DNA from: UBA1189 sp964570685
GTDB taxonomy: Bacteria; Bacteroidota; Bacteroidia; Bacteroidales; Bacteroidaceae
Length of the DNA: 64,000 nucleotides
Reading direction: 5' to 3'
Assembly: GCA_964570685.1 (NCBI GenBank)
Contig: CAZMZC010000004.1
Coordinates: 28,398-92,397, forward strand
Positions 44,394-53,734 of the stretch are shown here, piece after piece. Position 1 is the first letter of the stretch; every line of letters begins with the position of its first letter. The notes beneath the pieces are model-generated. The model was not told the DNA's origin, searched no databases, and was given only the letters and a program-made list of their open reading frames with translations. Both the position numbers and the translations under genes were made by a program.

Positions 44394-44438
44394 AAGGTAC
44401 ATCCATCCGGAGGATTCCGTGGTGGATGTACCTTTTTT
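44394..44438 (+). terminator. Terminator of the GH105/duplicated-gene unit
   Basis: AAGGTACATCCA (44394-44405) pairs perfectly with TGGATGTACCTT (44423-44434), followed by TTTT. Confidence 0.85.
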
Positions 44439-44493
44439 CACACCTTTGAGAATATTTTTTCACACTGGTGACAAAGATTTTTCACGCCTATGA
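44434..44493. promoter_or_regulatory. Three 16-bp direct repeats at 22-bp period, candidate operator
   Basis: TTTTTCACACCTTTGA, TTTTTCACACTGGTGA and TTTTTCACGCCTATGA start at 44434, 44456 and 44478. They resemble the TTTTTCACCCC repeats upstream of the LytTR gene. The first overlaps the terminator T run. A weak -7 candidate, AATCTTTG (44495-44502), follows directly. Confidence 0.5.
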
Positions 44494-44528
44494 AAATCTT
44501 TGCAAAAAAGTATAAATCCAAGAAAGTT

Positions 44529-47500
44529 ATGAAGAAGTTGTTCCGTATAGCTTGTGCTTTTGCATGTATGGCAGTGATGCCATCGAGTGCCCAACAGTTG
44601 GCTTTCCCCGGTGCCGAAGGTTTCGGTAAGTATGCAGTGGGTGGCCGTAATGGTTCGGTGTATCACGTGACGAATCTGAACGATAGTGGTGCAGGTTCGC
44701 TGCGCGATGCGGTTAGTCAGTCGAACCGCATTGTGGTATTCGATGTGGCCGGTGTGATTAAACTTGAGAGCCGCTTGGTGTTCAAGAATAATCTCTACGT
44801 GGCCGGACAGACTGCCCCGGGTGAGGGTATCACGGTATATGGCAACGGCGTGTCTTTCTCTGGAGCCAGCAATACGATTGTGCGCTATCTCCGCTTCCGT
44901 ATGGGTGTGGGTGGCGACTCGGGCAAGGATGCTGCAGGCGTAGCCAATGGGACGAACATGATTTTTGACCACCTCTCCGTATCATGGGGTAGGGACGAGA
45001 CTTTCTCTATAAGTTCCGATGGAAAGGGCGATTTGGGTAATATCACCATCCAGAACTCTATCATGAGCCAGGGACTGTTGACCCACTCGGCAGGCGGATT
45101 GATGCAGGCCGACAATATCACCCTGTATCGTAATCTCTATGCCGATAATAGCACACGAAACAACAAGATTAAGGGAAAGAACCAATATGTAAACAATATC
45201 GTATACAACTGGCAGAATGGCGCCTATATCATGGGTGGTGATTCTGAGGGTACATCCTACTGTATTGCCGAGGGTAACCTGTTCATCAACGGCCCTGCCA
45301 AGGGAGGCAATGCCTTTACTGGTGGCAATGCTGACTACCATCTGTATGCCAATGACAACTGGCAGGACCGCAATATGGATGGCGTGCTCAATCCGTACGA
45401 CATACCGCAAGGCGAGTATTCCGGTGGGCCTACCTTCCATACTGCCCGTTTTGATTATCCCGAAGTGGAGTTGTGGAAATCGTCAGAGCTGATTGAAAAG
45501 TCGCTTCCGGTAGTAGGTGCATCGCTACCGTACCGCGACTATGCCGACTGGTATGTAATCAATGAAGTACTTTCGTTCGGTAAGAAGGGCGGACTGATAT
45601 CCCGCGAGTCGAGCCTGCCGTTCGGCGCTCCCAGCGATTGGAAACTGTGGGGCGGTGAGAAGAGGGCCGATACGGATGGTGACGGTATGCCCGATGCGTG
45701 GGAAACGGCCAATGGTACCGACCCCGCCAAGAATGATGCAATGGTCATTGCAGCCAATGGCTATGCCAATATAGAGAACTATATCAATAGCATTACAGTT
45801 GCAGACCGCCAAGCCTATTTGCGTACACCCCTGTGCCTTGAAGCTACAGCATCAACCCAAAACTCTTTGACCCTCGGATGGCTCAACTACACCGAAGGTG
45901 AGGAGGGTGTCATCGTGGAGATGCAACGCGACGGTGCTTTCGTGGAGGTAGGCCGTACGGCTGCCGATGGCTCATCATTTGTGATTGAGGGTTTGGAACC
46001 AGGTACAGCTTACGTGTTCCGTGTGCGGGCTTTTGCTGGTGAGCTGTATTCGGGCTATTCGTCTGAGGTGACGATGAAGACGCGCCCTGTGCCCACCGAG
46101 ATGATTGACATAGCAACGTATGAGCCTGATTACACTTGGAGTGCCGTAAATGGTGCCTGGGATATGCAGTCGCTCAACTGGAACGATATGTCAGCCGCTT
46201 ATGCCGATGGTGGTAAGGTACTCATAGCCCCTGCGACAGCGACTTCTATCACGATAGATGAGACCGTTAGCCCCGAGGCTGTTGTTGTCAATAGCGACTC
46301 TTTGGTGACAATTTCCGGTAGTGGCGCTATCGCTGGTACGGGTTCAGTAAATAAAGCAGGCGAAGGTAAGTTGGTGCTGGGTACAGCCAATACTTATACG
46401 GGTGCCACCGTGTTGTATGGTGGTACCATAGAGTTCTCTACCTTGAAGGATGCTGCTGTAGCCAGCAGTATCGGTGCTTCAGAAGAGTTTGCGCAGAACT
46501 GGATTTGGAGCGGTGGCACATGGCTCTATACGGGTGGAAGCACCTCGACCAATCGTTCGGCAAAGATATATGAACCTACGGAGTTCAATATTGCAAAAAC
46601 GGGTAATACCGTAACCATGAACGGTTCGCTCGAGGGAGAAGGCGACTTCATCCTCAATGGTAAGGGGCAGCTCACCGTTGGTACTACCAACTTCTTCAAG
46701 CATACAGGCAAGACCATACTGAAAGGCAGTACGCTCTACTTGAGCACCATTGATATCGCGAAGGCAGGAATAGGCTCTTCATCGAAATTGGTGATGGCAG
46801 GTGGTACGCTGAAGACGAAAGGCGACAACAATAATTATGAAACTTATGCATTCCCCATAGAGGTGCAGGAGGGTACTACCTCGTATTTTGCTCCCCATCG
46901 CAATTGTTATATCACTAGCAAGGTAACGGGTAGCGGCACCATACAGATTAATATTCCTTACTTGCGTGAATACATTCAAGGTGATTGGAGCGGTTTTACG
47001 GGACATATTATCGCTAATGGCGTGAATTCCAATACTTCGGAGGGTAGCCTCTTTTTGCTCAACGGCAATAGTAATGACTTCCCCAAAGCAACAGTAGAAC
47101 TGAAGGGTTGTGCTCATCTGGCCGGTTGGACTACCAATTGTGACTTTGAAATAGGTGGTATCTCTGGTGATAAGGGTACCTATATCCGTGGTTCCAGCAA
47201 GAATACATCGGGCTTCACCTGTTCTTACACTGTAGGTGGCGCCAACACGGATGAGACTTTTAACGGCGTTATCAACAACTTGTCGAGCAGTAGTACACGA
47301 GAGGGTACCGTATCTATCAAGAAGGTGGGTAGTGGCGACTGGCGTCTTACGGGAGCTAATGTATATAAAGGTACTACCACCGTATCGGGCGGTCGCCTTA
47401 TCATCAATGGCTCGCATACAGGGACAGGCGCTATTACCGTGAACAACGGAGCTACACTCTGCGGTAAGGGCAAGGTGGCAGGTAAGGTGACGGTGAATGC

Positions 47501-48113
47501 AGGTGGTACGGTTGCTGTAGGCGACACCCTATTCAATCGCAGCGATGTGTTTACGATGACCAATGGCGCTACGATTATGGCTGGCGGTATTGTACAGGTG
47601 CCACTTTCTCGCACAGCATCCTTGAACCGTGCCTCAAAGATCGAGTTTGGCGGCATCACAAAGATTACCGATGCTATACTTCAGCTTGATATGACCGATG
47701 TCATAGCTGACCTTGTAGTAAATAGTTCATTTACTATTTTTGACGTTTCTTCTGCTACCTCCATTACAGGTAACTTCAAAGAGATTGTTCCTGCTGTTCC
47801 AGCCGAAGGACTTGTGTGGGATACTTCGTCATTGCTGACAGATGGTAAGATTTACATTCGTGATGCCACTGGCATTCAGACTGTGACGAATGAGCAAGTC
47901 AAGGTGTCTGGTTTCGTTGACAGTGAGCTGTATATACAAATACCCGAGAAGGCTCAGGTGACAATCTATTCTGTAGCTGGCACCAAGCTGGCTTCCAAGG
48001 AGGTTGATGAGAATGATGTGGCTTTGAATGTGGAGAATCTCTCTTCGGGTATGTATATTGTCGATATTCAGATGAATGATGTACGTCTTTCACGCCGTTT
48101 CATCAAGAAATAA
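44529..48113 (+). CDS. Secreted PL1 pectate lyase with FN3, autotransporter-like repeats and T9SS tail
   Basis: 1194 aa. Signal peptide MKKLFRIACAFACMAVMPSSA; the start at 44529 is chosen for it over 44490, which lies in the repeat region. The PL1 beta-helix (about 24-375) opens with LAFPGAEGFGKYAVGGRNG and includes GSLRDAVSQSNRIVVFDVAG, VRYLRFRMG and FDHLSVSWGRDETFS. These enzymes cleave polygalacturonate by calcium-dependent beta-elimination. A DTDGDGMPDAWE calcium-type loop (about 380-400), a fibronectin III domain (437-519) and a long passenger-like beta region with PATR motifs such as GEGKLVLGTANTYTGATVL (585-1010) follow. The last ~77 residues end LSSGMYIVDIQMNDVR, then FIKK, a clear T9SS type A sorting domain. 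It starts the run leading to the SusC/D genes. Confidence 0.9.
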   Translation: MKKLFRIACAFACMAVMPSSAQQLAFPGAEGFGKYAVGGRNGSVYHVTNLNDSGAGSLRDAVSQSNRIVVFDVAGVIKLESRLVFKNNLYVAGQTAPGEGITVYGNGVSFSGASNTIVRYLRFRMGVGGDSGKDAAGVANGTNMIFDHLSVSWGRDETFSISSDGKGDLGNITIQNSIMSQGLLTHSAGGLMQADNITLYRNLYADNSTRNNKIKGKNQYVNNIVYNWQNGAYIMGGDSEGTSYCIAEGNLFINGPAKGGNAFTGGNADYHLYANDNWQDRNMDGVLNPYDIPQGEYSGGPTFHTARFDYPEVELWKSSELIEKSLPVVGASLPYRDYADWYVINEVLSFGKKGGLISRESSLPFGAPSDWKLWGGEKRADTDGDGMPDAWETANGTDPAKNDAMVIAANGYANIENYINSITVADRQAYLRTPLCLEATASTQNSLTLGWLNYTEGEEGVIVEMQRDGAFVEVGRTAADGSSFVIEGLEPGTAYVFRVRAFAGELYSGYSSEVTMKTRPVPTEMIDIATYEPDYTWSAVNGAWDMQSLNWNDMSAAYADGGKVLIAPATATSITIDETVSPEAVVVNSDSLVTISGSGAIAGTGSVNKAGEGKLVLGTANTYTGATVLYGGTIEFSTLKDAAVASSIGASEEFAQNWIWSGGTWLYTGGSTSTNRSAKIYEPTEFNIAKTGNTVTMNGSLEGEGDFILNGKGQLTVGTTNFFKHTGKTILKGSTLYLSTIDIAKAGIGSSSKLVMAGGTLKTKGDNNNYETYAFPIEVQEGTTSYFAPHRNCYITSKVTGSGTIQINIPYLREYIQGDWSGFTGHIIANGVNSNTSEGSLFLLNGNSNDFPKATVELKGCAHLAGWTTNCDFEIGGISGDKGTYIRGSSKNTSGFTCSYTVGGANTDETFNGVINNLSSSSTREGTVSIKKVGSGDWRLTGANVYKGTTTVSGGRLIINGSHTGTGAITVNNGATLCGKGKVAGKVTVNAGGTVAVGDTLFNRSDVFTMTNGATIMAGGIVQVPLSRTASLNRASKIEFGGITKITDAILQLDMTDVIADLVVNSSFTIFDVSSATSITGNFKEIVPAVPAEGLVWDTSSLLTDGKIYIRDATGIQTVTNEQVKVSGFVDSELYIQIPEKAQVTIYSVAGTKLASKEVDENDVALNVENLSSGMYIVDIQMNDVRLSRRFIKK

Positions 48114-48133
48114 GAATTTTACAATACAGTCGT

Positions 48134-50467
48134 ATGAAAAATAAAGGTCTGTTAATCTATTTGTTCGGGACGTTATTGGGAACTGTAGCGCTGACCTCAT
48201 GTCAAGACGAGTGGTCTGGTGACGAACATTACCAGGTACCCGACTGGCTGAAAGGCAATGCCTATGAGGTGCTTGAGAAGGATGGCAATTACTCCATCTT
48301 CCTTGAAGGTATAGATTTGGTGGGCTACAAGCCCATTGTAACGGGGAAAAGTATCTTGACGGTGATGGCCCCCAACGATGCTGCTTTTCAGAGCTATTTG
48401 AAAGAGAATGGCTTTGAATCTATCAAGTCGATGTACGATGCCAATCCTCAAGAGGTGAAGAAATTGATAGGCTTCCACTTGATGTACTACGCATTCAAGT
48501 GGGATATGCTAGTGAATTTCCGTCCCAATGAAGGTGATGGTGCTACTGAAGAACAGTTAAATCAGATGGCAGGTTTATACTACAAGCACCGCACCAAGAG
48601 CAGTGATCCAATCAGTAAAGGAGTTCTGAAGCAGGACATAGACCTCGATGGCAATACTGACACTGTATCAATTTACCACCCGGAACGCTTCTTGCCCGTA
48701 TTCTCAACTAAGTTCTTTGAGACCAAAGGTATTGACGCTAAGTACAATTATGAGTATTTCTATCCCAATTCAGAGTGGACTGGTAGCAGTTACCCAGCAG
48801 GTCGAATTGGTGGTTTCAATGTTTCCAATGCCTCTGTTATAGGTGACCAAGTCATTACAGACAATGGTTATCTCTATCGTGTCAATCAGGTACTCGACCC
48901 GTTGGAAACCATATATAATGAGTTGAAATCACGTGAGAAATATTCCGATTTCTTGAGTCTATATGATACATATTCAGGATATGTGCTAGATTCTGAACTT
49001 ACTCGTCTGTATGGTAATGGCGAAGACCTCTATTTGCATGGGCATGGGGCATTGCCTCCCATTGCTTATGAGTGGCCGACATCCAATTATAAGCAAATGG
49101 ATGTGCTTTCTAGAAATGCATACAATATATTTGCCCCTTCCAATGAAGCCATCGATCGCTTCTTTTCCAACTATTGGACCTCTGCGAGTGGTTATACTTG
49201 TTTGGCTGATCTTGATCCGCTGATTCTGTATTATTTTATATACCAGTCATTCAGTAATAGCGGACTCCCCGTTTTCCCTGAAGAAATCAAGAATGGTACG
49301 GTATTCACTCCGTATGAGACGCCTATTAATATTGACCCGGATATGGTGACTGATCGCGTTATCTGTGTCAATGGTATGCTGTATGGTATGGACAATATGG
49401 AGATTCCAGCTATCTTTTCCTCTGTGATAGGCCCGGCGTTTAAGGAGATGCGTTACGCCCCCTTCCTTTATTCGTTGTCTGGTTCTGAGCTTATACTCTC
49501 ATTAGCTTCGCAGAATGCTAACTTTGTAGCATTGATTCCTGATACGGCTCAGTTTGCTGCAGATCTTATGCGCCTTAATACAACCTCGCAGGGAAAGGTG
49601 CTGGAGGCGTGGAATGATGAGACGGGTACATACGATGCAGCTTCGTCATCGACTATGTTGGATATTGTGAATATGCACGTTAGTTCTAATGCAGACTCAA
49701 TTGCCTCTCAAGGGGCACAAGTAATTCCTACGGGTGTGGCATTCAACTATTGGTATGTGTATGATGGGAAGATTACAACCAATGCACTTTTCAACGAACA
49801 ACTCAATCCGACCTATCAAGGCGATGTGTATTGTGACTTCCAGCCCATAACGAATAATGGCGAAGAATGGGACAATGGGAAGGCATATACCTATTCGCAT
49901 AAAGGACTTTTCAAACAAGTGTCTGGTGATGGATTGGAACATGCGCTAGTTGTATGTAATGACAAGAACTATCCCTACTACTGCTTTGTGCAATTGCTGA
50001 AGAAAGCAGAGCTCATAGATTCCAATACAGAGGAGATTAAATTGATAATGCCAGATACTCGATTTGTGGCTTTTATTCCTGACAATGAGGCTATAGCTCG
50101 TGCTTTGGCTGATATACCAGGTGCAGATAAATTGACGATAGATGGTAACTATCTGATATCAGGAAAACCGTCATCATCGCAAGTGACGGATTTGGCAAAC
50201 TATCTTAAGGACTATTTCATTACTGATGATCTGAACGCTTTCAATGTGTATCCCTATCCAGGCTCTGGCTTCGAAGGCAAGTTTGATACATATGGAGTCA
50301 ATAAGGAGATTTATGTAAATGATGATGGTGGGAGTATTACTGTTCAGCTGAAGAATGGAACGAATGTTGTGCCATTGGCCAAAACTGATGAGTATCATTC
50401 ATTCCCGTTTGCGTATCACGATGGTTGCTTTCATTTGATAAGTGATATTCTTAGAGTTGGAGAATAA
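48134..50467 (+). CDS. Fasciclin-domain surface lipoprotein 1
   Basis: 777 aa. A lipoprotein signal (VALTSCQD, Cys about 23) implies lipid anchoring. Fasciclin-like repeats are visible from the motifs TVMAPNDAAFQSYL, IFAPSNEAIDRFF, FVALIPDTAQFAADL and FVAFIPDNEAIARAL, suggesting four copies. Such lipoproteins sit next to SusC/SusD pairs in many Bacteroidetes loci and are thought to help glycan capture or cell-surface adhesion. It lies 20 bp after the pectate lyase and 12 bp before susC, so it is in the same transcript. Confidence 0.85.
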   Translation: MKNKGLLIYLFGTLLGTVALTSCQDEWSGDEHYQVPDWLKGNAYEVLEKDGNYSIFLEGIDLVGYKPIVTGKSILTVMAPNDAAFQSYLKENGFESIKSMYDANPQEVKKLIGFHLMYYAFKWDMLVNFRPNEGDGATEEQLNQMAGLYYKHRTKSSDPISKGVLKQDIDLDGNTDTVSIYHPERFLPVFSTKFFETKGIDAKYNYEYFYPNSEWTGSSYPAGRIGGFNVSNASVIGDQVITDNGYLYRVNQVLDPLETIYNELKSREKYSDFLSLYDTYSGYVLDSELTRLYGNGEDLYLHGHGALPPIAYEWPTSNYKQMDVLSRNAYNIFAPSNEAIDRFFSNYWTSASGYTCLADLDPLILYYFIYQSFSNSGLPVFPEEIKNGTVFTPYETPINIDPDMVTDRVICVNGMLYGMDNMEIPAIFSSVIGPAFKEMRYAPFLYSLSGSELILSLASQNANFVALIPDTAQFAADLMRLNTTSQGKVLEAWNDETGTYDAASSSTMLDIVNMHVSSNADSIASQGAQVIPTGVAFNYWYVYDGKITTNALFNEQLNPTYQGDVYCDFQPITNNGEEWDNGKAYTYSHKGLFKQVSGDGLEHALVVCNDKNYPYYCFVQLLKKAELIDSNTEEIKLIMPDTRFVAFIPDNEAIARALADIPGADKLTIDGNYLISGKPSSSQVTDLANYLKDYFITDDLNAFNVYPYPGSGFEGKFDTYGVNKEIYVNDDGGSITVQLKNGTNVVPLAKTDEYHSFPFAYHDGCFHLISDILRVGE

Positions 50468-50479
50468 TAAGTGTACGGT

Positions 50480-53400
50480 ATGAAATGGAATAGATATATA
50501 ATAGTATTCTTGTTGGCTATTGTTGGAATGGCTGACGTATATGCCCAGAGGGTGCTCACAGGTACTGTCGTAGAAATCTTTGACGGCCAAAAGACACCAA
50601 TTTATGGAGCCAATGTGGTAGTGGTGAACAAGACCAATCGTTATCTTGCGGGTGTGATTACCGATTTTGACGGTAACTATAATATCTCTGTACCCGATGA
50701 AGAGGGATTGCGTATACGTATCTCTTATATCGGTATGCGTACAGAAACATTTGACTACAAGGGGCAGAGTCGTATTGATGTGACGCTGAAGTCTGAGTCA
50801 AGTGCTTTGCAGGAGGTGCAGATTACTGCCAAACGCGTTGAACGTGACGATATGGGAGTTTCCTTTTTAGAGCAGACCTCTGCTACCCAAAAGGTCAATA
50901 TGGCAGAGATAGTAGAGACATCACCTGTATCTTCTATCGAGGAGGCGCTACAGGGGCAGTTGTCAGGTGTAGACATTGTGATGGGTGGTGACCCAGGCTC
51001 GCGCAGTGCTATCCGTATACGTGGTGTAAGTTCGCTGAATGGTTCCTCTGAACCTTTGATTGTGATTGATGGTATACCTTATTCGACAGATATCTCTGAT
51101 GATTTCAATTTCTCGACTGCAAATGAAGAGGATTTCGGTGCTTTGCTTAATATCGCTCCATCGGATATCGAATCAATAGAGGTGCTAAAGGATGCCTCGG
51201 CTACTGCAATCTGGGGTACTAAAGGTGCCAATGGTGTGCTCTTGGTGAATACGAAGAAGGGTTCTCGTGGTAAAACCAATTTCTCGTTCAGTACCAAGTT
51301 TACCTATAACTTTGAGCCAGATCCTATCCCTTTGCTTGATGGTGACCAATATGTAGCTATGATACAGGATGCCATCTGGAATGCTGCCAATGCGAAGGGC
51401 CTAACTTCGGCTTCTACAGAGATGGACCTGTTGTTCAATACTCCCGAAATCAACTATGTTCCCGAGTGGCAGTACTTTGATGAATATAATACGAGTACCA
51501 ATTGGTTTGATATGGTGCGTCAGGATGCCTACACGAGCGACAATAACTTTGCTCTTTCGGGTGGTGGAGAAAAAGCTACTTATCGCTTCTCGTTGGGTTA
51601 TATGAATCAGATGGGTACGACAATCGGTACTAACCTTAATCGTATCAATTCGAAGCTGAATATTGCTTATGATTTCTCTGATCGTTTGAAGGTAATTACG
51701 GATTTCTCGTTCACTCAATCTGACAAAAAAGGTAATGCTATGGACAATGTGCGTGCTGCTGCACAGTCTAAAATGCCTAATAAAAGTCCTTATTATATAG
51801 ATGATGCCACGGGTGAGTATCTGTCTTCTTATTTTAGCCGTCAGGAGGAAGATTTCCAAGGTGCTTTCGATGGAAAGAATAAGAATTATAATCCTGTGGC
51901 TATGGTCAATGAAGGATTTAATAATACGATGCAGCGTGATTCCAAGATCTCAGTCAAGGCACGATATACTTTCCCCTTTGGCCTGCTCTATGAGGGTTAT
52001 GTGTCGATGAATATGAAAACGACCAAAAGCCGCAGTTTCCTCCCGCAGGAGGCTACTGGAGTGCTATGGACCAGTACATATGCCAATCGTAGTACTGATA
52101 AGATGTCTGATAATCTTTCACTGCAGACGGAGCATAAATTGATTTATAACAAGACATTCAACGATGTACATTCAGTATTGGCAACGGGAGTATTCCGTGC
52201 CAATCAAGGAGAAAGCTACAGCTACACCAGCGGTACTTATGGAAATGCCTCTCCTGGATTGAGTGACCCTGTAGTAGGTAGTGCATGGCAAGTAATTGGA
52301 TCTGGCTACTCTAAGACTCGTAGCATCTCTCTCTTAGGACAGTTTATCTACACATTTGACCGCCGCTATGTAGCCAAGGTTACATTAAACCGTGAGGGTA
52401 ACTCTGCAATGGGTAAGGCTCGTCGCTTTGCTACCTTCCCGGCATTTGGCTTGGCTTGGAACTTTAGCGAGGAGCACTTCTTTGATGAGCGCGAATGGAT
52501 GACCGATGGTAAGTTGCGTGCTAGTCTCGGATGGAGTGGTAAAGCTCCAAGTGGTGCTTCTGCATATTTGGGAGCATATAGTACCTTAGGTGACTATATG
52601 GATATGTCGGCCATTTATCCTATTCGTATCCAGTTGGACAAGTTGAAGTGGGAAACAAAGAAGGAATGGAATTTTGGTTTTGATTTACGCTTGTTCGATC
52701 GTTTTGGCATTACAGTAGACTATTATGATGGCTACGTGAATGATCTGTTGCTGAAGGATGTGAAGGTGCCAAGTACTACCGGATATACTGAGATTAAATA
52801 TTATAATTCAGGTGAATTGCGCAACACAGGTCTTGAGCTGAATCTCAATTACGATGTCATTAAATCCAAGGATTGGAAATTGAGCACTCGACTCAATCTC
52901 AGTACCAATGAAAATATGGTAATGGAACTTCCTGTCAATATGGTGCAAGAGAACTACTCATTCAAGAATGCCGCATATGCAATTCGTGTAGTAGAGGGTG
53001 ACCCAATAGGTTCGTTCTATGGTTATCGTTATAAAGGGGTTTACCAGAATACAGACGAGACTTATGCCCGTGATGCCGAAGGTAACGTAATGTACGACCA
53101 TAAAGGTAAGGTTATTACGATGAAGAATGGTAATACTCCTGTATTTGCTGGGGATGCCAAGTACGACGACATCAATCACGATGGTGTAATCAATGAGTAT
53201 GACATTGTCTATCTTGGAAACTCGAACCCGAAATTCCAGGGTGGTGGAGGATTCACACTGTCATATAAGAAATGGAGCCTGACAACGTTCTTTTTTGGAC
53301 GTCTCGGACAGAAAGTAGTCAACCAGGCACGTATGGATCTGGAGAATATGTATGGAAACGGTAACCAGAGTACTGCCGTTCTGAGCCGTTGGCGTGCTGA

Positions 53401-53722
53401 GGGTGACAATACGGACATACCGCGTGCTCTCTATGGTATGGGGTATAACTATTTAGGTTCTGATCGTTTTGTGGAAGATGCTTCGTTTATTCGTTTGAAG
53501 CAGTTGACACTAAACTATAGTGTACCCAAGGAACTCTTGCAGAAGGTCAATATCAATCAATTGAGTGTATTCTGTACTGCATATAACCTCTTTACTTGGA
53601 CCAAGTATTCAGGCCAAGACCCAGAGGTGAGTTTGCCTAGCAGTGCTACAAGTTTGGTAAAGGATGGTTCCACAACTCCTGTTACTAAGCGTGTATCAAT
53701 GGGTATTAACATTAACTTCTAA
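50480..53722 (+). CDS. SusC/RagA-family TonB-dependent outer membrane transporter 1
   Basis: 1080 aa with signal peptide ending VYAQ. A carboxypeptidase-regulatory-like domain (about 25-105; TGTVVEIFDGQKTPIYGANV, ITDFDGNYNISVPD) precedes the plug with ALQGQLSGVDIVMGG, IRIRGVSSLNGSSEPLIVIDG and EVLKDASATAIWGTKGANGV. A 22-strand barrel completes it, ending in Phe (INFx type). The usual VVVVGYG stretch is replaced by EVQITAKRVERDD. It imports oligosaccharides with the SusD partner downstream. The start at 50480 is an ATG; the GTG at 50471 is less likely. Confidence 0.95.
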   Translation: MKWNRYIIVFLLAIVGMADVYAQRVLTGTVVEIFDGQKTPIYGANVVVVNKTNRYLAGVITDFDGNYNISVPDEEGLRIRISYIGMRTETFDYKGQSRIDVTLKSESSALQEVQITAKRVERDDMGVSFLEQTSATQKVNMAEIVETSPVSSIEEALQGQLSGVDIVMGGDPGSRSAIRIRGVSSLNGSSEPLIVIDGIPYSTDISDDFNFSTANEEDFGALLNIAPSDIESIEVLKDASATAIWGTKGANGVLLVNTKKGSRGKTNFSFSTKFTYNFEPDPIPLLDGDQYVAMIQDAIWNAANAKGLTSASTEMDLLFNTPEINYVPEWQYFDEYNTSTNWFDMVRQDAYTSDNNFALSGGGEKATYRFSLGYMNQMGTTIGTNLNRINSKLNIAYDFSDRLKVITDFSFTQSDKKGNAMDNVRAAAQSKMPNKSPYYIDDATGEYLSSYFSRQEEDFQGAFDGKNKNYNPVAMVNEGFNNTMQRDSKISVKARYTFPFGLLYEGYVSMNMKTTKSRSFLPQEATGVLWTSTYANRSTDKMSDNLSLQTEHKLIYNKTFNDVHSVLATGVFRANQGESYSYTSGTYGNASPGLSDPVVGSAWQVIGSGYSKTRSISLLGQFIYTFDRRYVAKVTLNREGNSAMGKARRFATFPAFGLAWNFSEEHFFDEREWMTDGKLRASLGWSGKAPSGASAYLGAYSTLGDYMDMSAIYPIRIQLDKLKWETKKEWNFGFDLRLFDRFGITVDYYDGYVNDLLLKDVKVPSTTGYTEIKYYNSGELRNTGLELNLNYDVIKSKDWKLSTRLNLSTNENMVMELPVNMVQENYSFKNAAYAIRVVEGDPIGSFYGYRYKGVYQNTDETYARDAEGNVMYDHKGKVITMKNGNTPVFAGDAKYDDINHDGVINEYDIVYLGNSNPKFQGGGGFTLSYKKWSLTTFFFGRLGQKVVNQARMDLENMYGNGNQSTAVLSRWRAEGDNTDIPRALYGMGYNYLGSDRFVEDASFIRLKQLTLNYSVPKELLQKVNINQLSVFCTAYNLFTWTKYSGQDPEVSLPSSATSLVKDGSTTPVTKRVSMGININF

Positions 53723-53734
53723 TCTATGACTGTC

